From Xanthostigma xanthostigma (taxonomy: Eukaryota > Arthropoda > Insecta > Raphidioptera > Raphidiidae): DNA of 64,000 nt. Positions 61,901 to 64,000 of the stretch are shown here, in pieces. The notes beneath the pieces are model-generated. The model saw only the letters and a list, made by a program, of their open reading frames with translations, did not search any database and had not been told where the DNA came from. A program made the translations under genes and the position numbers. The stretch spans positions 1,674,001 to 1,738,000 of the forward strand of contig OY754470.1 of assembly GCA_963575645.1 (NCBI GenBank), written 5' to 3'. How positions within the stretch are numbered: position 1 is the first letter of the stretch; every line of letters begins with the position of its first letter.

Positions 61901-63858
61901 CTTGATTCAATTTTATGTTTGTTTACAGGAAAATTTGATATTCAAAGTGAAAAAAGGTATTTACTATAATATTGTTTTAAAAAAATCAATTAATCCTTTG
62001 TTTAACTAATCACAAATATTGTTATTATATTACTTTCGAGCGACCATAGGACTCAAAAAAGTCTCGTAAGGGCAAAAAATCTAAATCAAGATTTCGATGC
62101 ATATAAAGCGAGTTTTGAATTATTCCGTATATAAAGAGGCATAGCTGATGCATCGTTCACGAATCAAACCAAATTCTAAACTTTGCGCTTTCAGGGGATT
62201 CCTAAGGGTTTACTTTATCTCTGTATTTCCCTAAGCAGGGACAATCTAAGATAAATACAGTATAGACAATACCAAAATAAAATTATTTATGTTTCAGTAA
62301 ACTCTGTGAATGCTTTCCGGGCTGTTTTGAAGTTGGATACGAAAAAGAGCAGTCTAATGCCATATTTAATGATCTAATTAGAGTAAGGACTGATTATTTA
62401 AAAGGATTTTCGACCGACTATTTTAAGTACTATCAATTTTCATCATTCTTTATTGAAATAAATAATAATTTATCCATTACGCATAAATAGTCTAAGAGCC
62501 AGCGACATATTTAGGTCGTCCATTTCTTTACGGCTGAATGACTCGTAAAATGCTCTAGAGTCTAGAGTCTAGACAGTAGTACCATATAGCATTGTGGCCG
62601 TCAGCTGCGCCAGTATCGGTGGAATAGACAACTGAAGCCTCCCACGCACGGTAAAAAAGATAATATTTTTTATCATTATACCTATCGATTGAAAATTTGT
62701 CAAATGATAGTTATTAATGATCTTTTATAAAAAAAAAAAACGTCAGCTTGCTGTACGATGGTGGATGTTACGTCAGCTTTTATAAAAGATCATTAATAAC
62801 TATTGTTTCACAAATTTTTAATCGATAGGTAATGATTAAAAATATTATCTTTTTTACCGTGTGTGGGAGGCTACAGTTGTCTATTCCCCCTATAGTGCCG
62901 CAGTTGACAGCCACGATGCTACATAATACAACTGTCTAGAGCATTTTACGAGTCATTGAGCCATAAAGAAATTGGTAAGAAAAACCTGTCGCTGGCTCCT
63001 AGACTATAATATAAAACAGTATTTTCGCTCTCTACATTATTATAATGCCATATTTTTCTTGGACATATACATTATACAATATACATGTATTCTTATTTTC
63101 AGGAAAAATTTTGCTATAATTCATGTATATTTTACTGCCAATCAATTTACAAAATTCACAAAAGGAGAACTGTTTGGATCTACAGAATTTTTATGTAAGT
63201 AAAAATGTTTTAATTTCTTATTCAACATCAAATTGACGGTGAATAGATCATTGTAATTTTAAATATTAAGATTTCTCCTTGAATTTATACAACTACCTAT
63301 ACACATCAGAATAACTTGACTTGGATATATACTGAATAAAAGGGGAATACATTAAATTTTATAAACATTGTGGCCAACACGTCAGTATTAACATTTTATT
63401 TATAAAACCGTCGCGTCTGTAAAATATTAGTTGCTAATTTTTAACGGGTAAATGTGTTTCCAAAATGTATGATTATCTGTCTTTTTAGACAAGCATGACT
63501 GAAAACAAAACAAAACGCTTCATTTTTATTTCCAGCAAAGATATCCAAGTATATTTTATGCAACCCTTGATTTGAAAGTCCACTTTTACGTCGATATACC
63601 TATTGTTGAATAATCTTTCATTACCACACAAGGGACATAATTGTCACTTTACTCATTCGTAACGTAAATAGCTATTATATCATTGATTGTTATTTTTATT
63701 TTTTAGCTAACACTGGTGGACTTCTAGGTTTGTTTATGGGATTTAGCTTCCTTAGTGCTATTGAAGTAGTATATTTTTTTAGTCTGAAACTATTTTGTGC
63801 ATATCTAAGAAACAAAAATCAAGTAAACAAAAATAATATTTATCCATTTGCAAGATGA
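55975..63858 (+). CDS. ppk: pickpocket-family DEG/ENaC sodium channel, 13 exons, complete
   Basis: Exons: 55975-56399, 57462-57668, 58104-58230, 60334-60482, 60737-60846, 60916-61004, 61163-61347, 61491-61576, 61802-61861, 61929-61956, 62298-62426, 63103-63194, 63707-63858; 612 residues. All use GT..AG and join in phase, except that the exon 11 end was chosen by frame (see the finding). Features in order: Ser-Leu-His-Gly-Leu-Arg-Tyr then Glu-Arg-x3-Trp before membrane helix 1 (about 143-161); IPFPAVTICNMN at 186-197; CEDMF at 274-278; LTDDGLCCSFN at 282-292; YYCSST then GFK ending at 369; Cys-rich CEQEC at 438-442; CECFPGC at 492-498; GGLLGLFMGFSFLS at 566-579 starting membrane helix 2, where Gly-x-Ser is the selectivity filter. 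These are the PPK hallmarks. Members are trimeric amiloride-sensitive cation channels of sensory neurons and epithelia. An in-frame TGA directly precedes the ATG. The family is certain; the symbol is family-level only, the subtype is not assigned. Confidence 0.93.
58316..58615. mobile_element. palindrome-bearing repeat, copy 2, in ppk intron 3
   Basis: It matches 43196-43630 in order: a CCTCGGGCTCATGACGCGCA block, GTGTGGTGTATACGG, then arms at about 58392-58455 and 58545-58612 that are inverted repeats. Each arm holds the perfect 18-bp palindrome CGAAAGTACGTACTTTCG (58412-58429 and 58581-58598). Confidence 0.65.
58648..59070 (+). repeat. direct repeat in ppk intron 3, two units of about 110 bp
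   Basis: 58648-58760 and 58958-59070 match closely (CTAAAAGAGATACAGAC, TTTGCTTACGCTCATTGAAT), separated by about 200 bp that also contain a TTTTCAGAAAATC-like block. Confidence 0.65.
62486..63007. mobile_element. foldback MITE of about 520 bp in ppk intron 11
   Basis: It starts TAGTCTAAGAGCCAGCGACA and ends TGTCGCTGGCTCCTAGACTA. The arms are about 230 bp each and remain recognisable inverted repeats throughout, with a short loop around 62735-62775. It starts 60 bp after the preferred end of exon 11 and stops about 95 bp before exon 12. A possible TA duplication fits a mariner or Harbinger-like mover, but the class is unproven. Confidence 0.8.
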
Positions 63859-64000
63859 AAATGTATGAAAAGTGATATTTTTGTGTATATATAGATGTGA
63901 TAATGATACATGTCATACAGGGTGTTTATTTGGTATCTTTAACTTTGTCTATATTATATTACGTGTTATGTTACTAGAAAACGAGAAAATATACATTTTT

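Noticed and set aside
62298-62382. Ending ppk exon 11 at the strong donor
   Set aside because: It makes the total coding length indivisible by three and truncates the channel before helix 2; kept only as a possible alternative isoform.

Overview
The window is animal DNA, most likely from a moth or butterfly (Lepidoptera). It is AT-rich, its genes are split by GT..AG introns, and its protein-coding genes are few and far apart. Between them lie many small transposon copies of kinds common in Lepidoptera: non-autonomous Helitrons with A|TC...CTAG|T ends, hAT-type elements, a TTAA-flanked piggyBac-like element, tRNA-like SINE pieces and long foldback MITEs. I see no prokaryotic or viral gene. The order assignment is an inference from these repeat families and from gene structure.

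Region 1 (1-6.4 kb) is repeat-rich intergenic DNA. Its most striking part is a composite element at 4156-4801: 49-bp perfect terminal inverted repeats enclose a 45-bp-arm hairpin and a two-type minisatellite.

Region 2 (6.4-23.7 kb) is a plus-strand cluster of small secreted-peptide genes. Each well-supported member has two exons, a signal peptide in exon 1 and a phase-0 intron; TATA boxes can be seen upstream. In order they are: a lysine-rich cationic peptide (6474-7317); a Gly/Tyr-rich peptide (8761-10962); a four-cysteine peptide with a Lys-Gly-Gly tail (15550-16340); two tandemly duplicated Gly/Tyr-rich genes (19309-20192 and 21425-22653); and a doubtful Gly/Arg-rich sixth member (23044-23677). 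They look like secreted effector, structural or antimicrobial peptides that grew by local duplication; no function can be read from sequence alone.

Region 3 (23.7-55.9 kb) has no gene I can defend. It holds a 210-bp near-perfect palindrome, a hAT MITE with a perfect 8-bp target-site duplication, three copies of a roughly 0.6-0.7 kb family with matching ends, several foldback elements, tandem duplications, and long AT-rich stretches with nothing recognisable.

Region 4 (55.98-63.86 kb) is a complete 13-exon gene on the plus strand for a pickpocket (PPK) type DEG/ENaC sodium channel of about 612 residues. Both membrane segments and the family cysteine motifs are present. Every exon phase joins except at exon 11, where the strong donor gives a frameshift and a weak donor 44 bp further on restores the frame. 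A foldback element of about 520 bp sits directly behind this exon.
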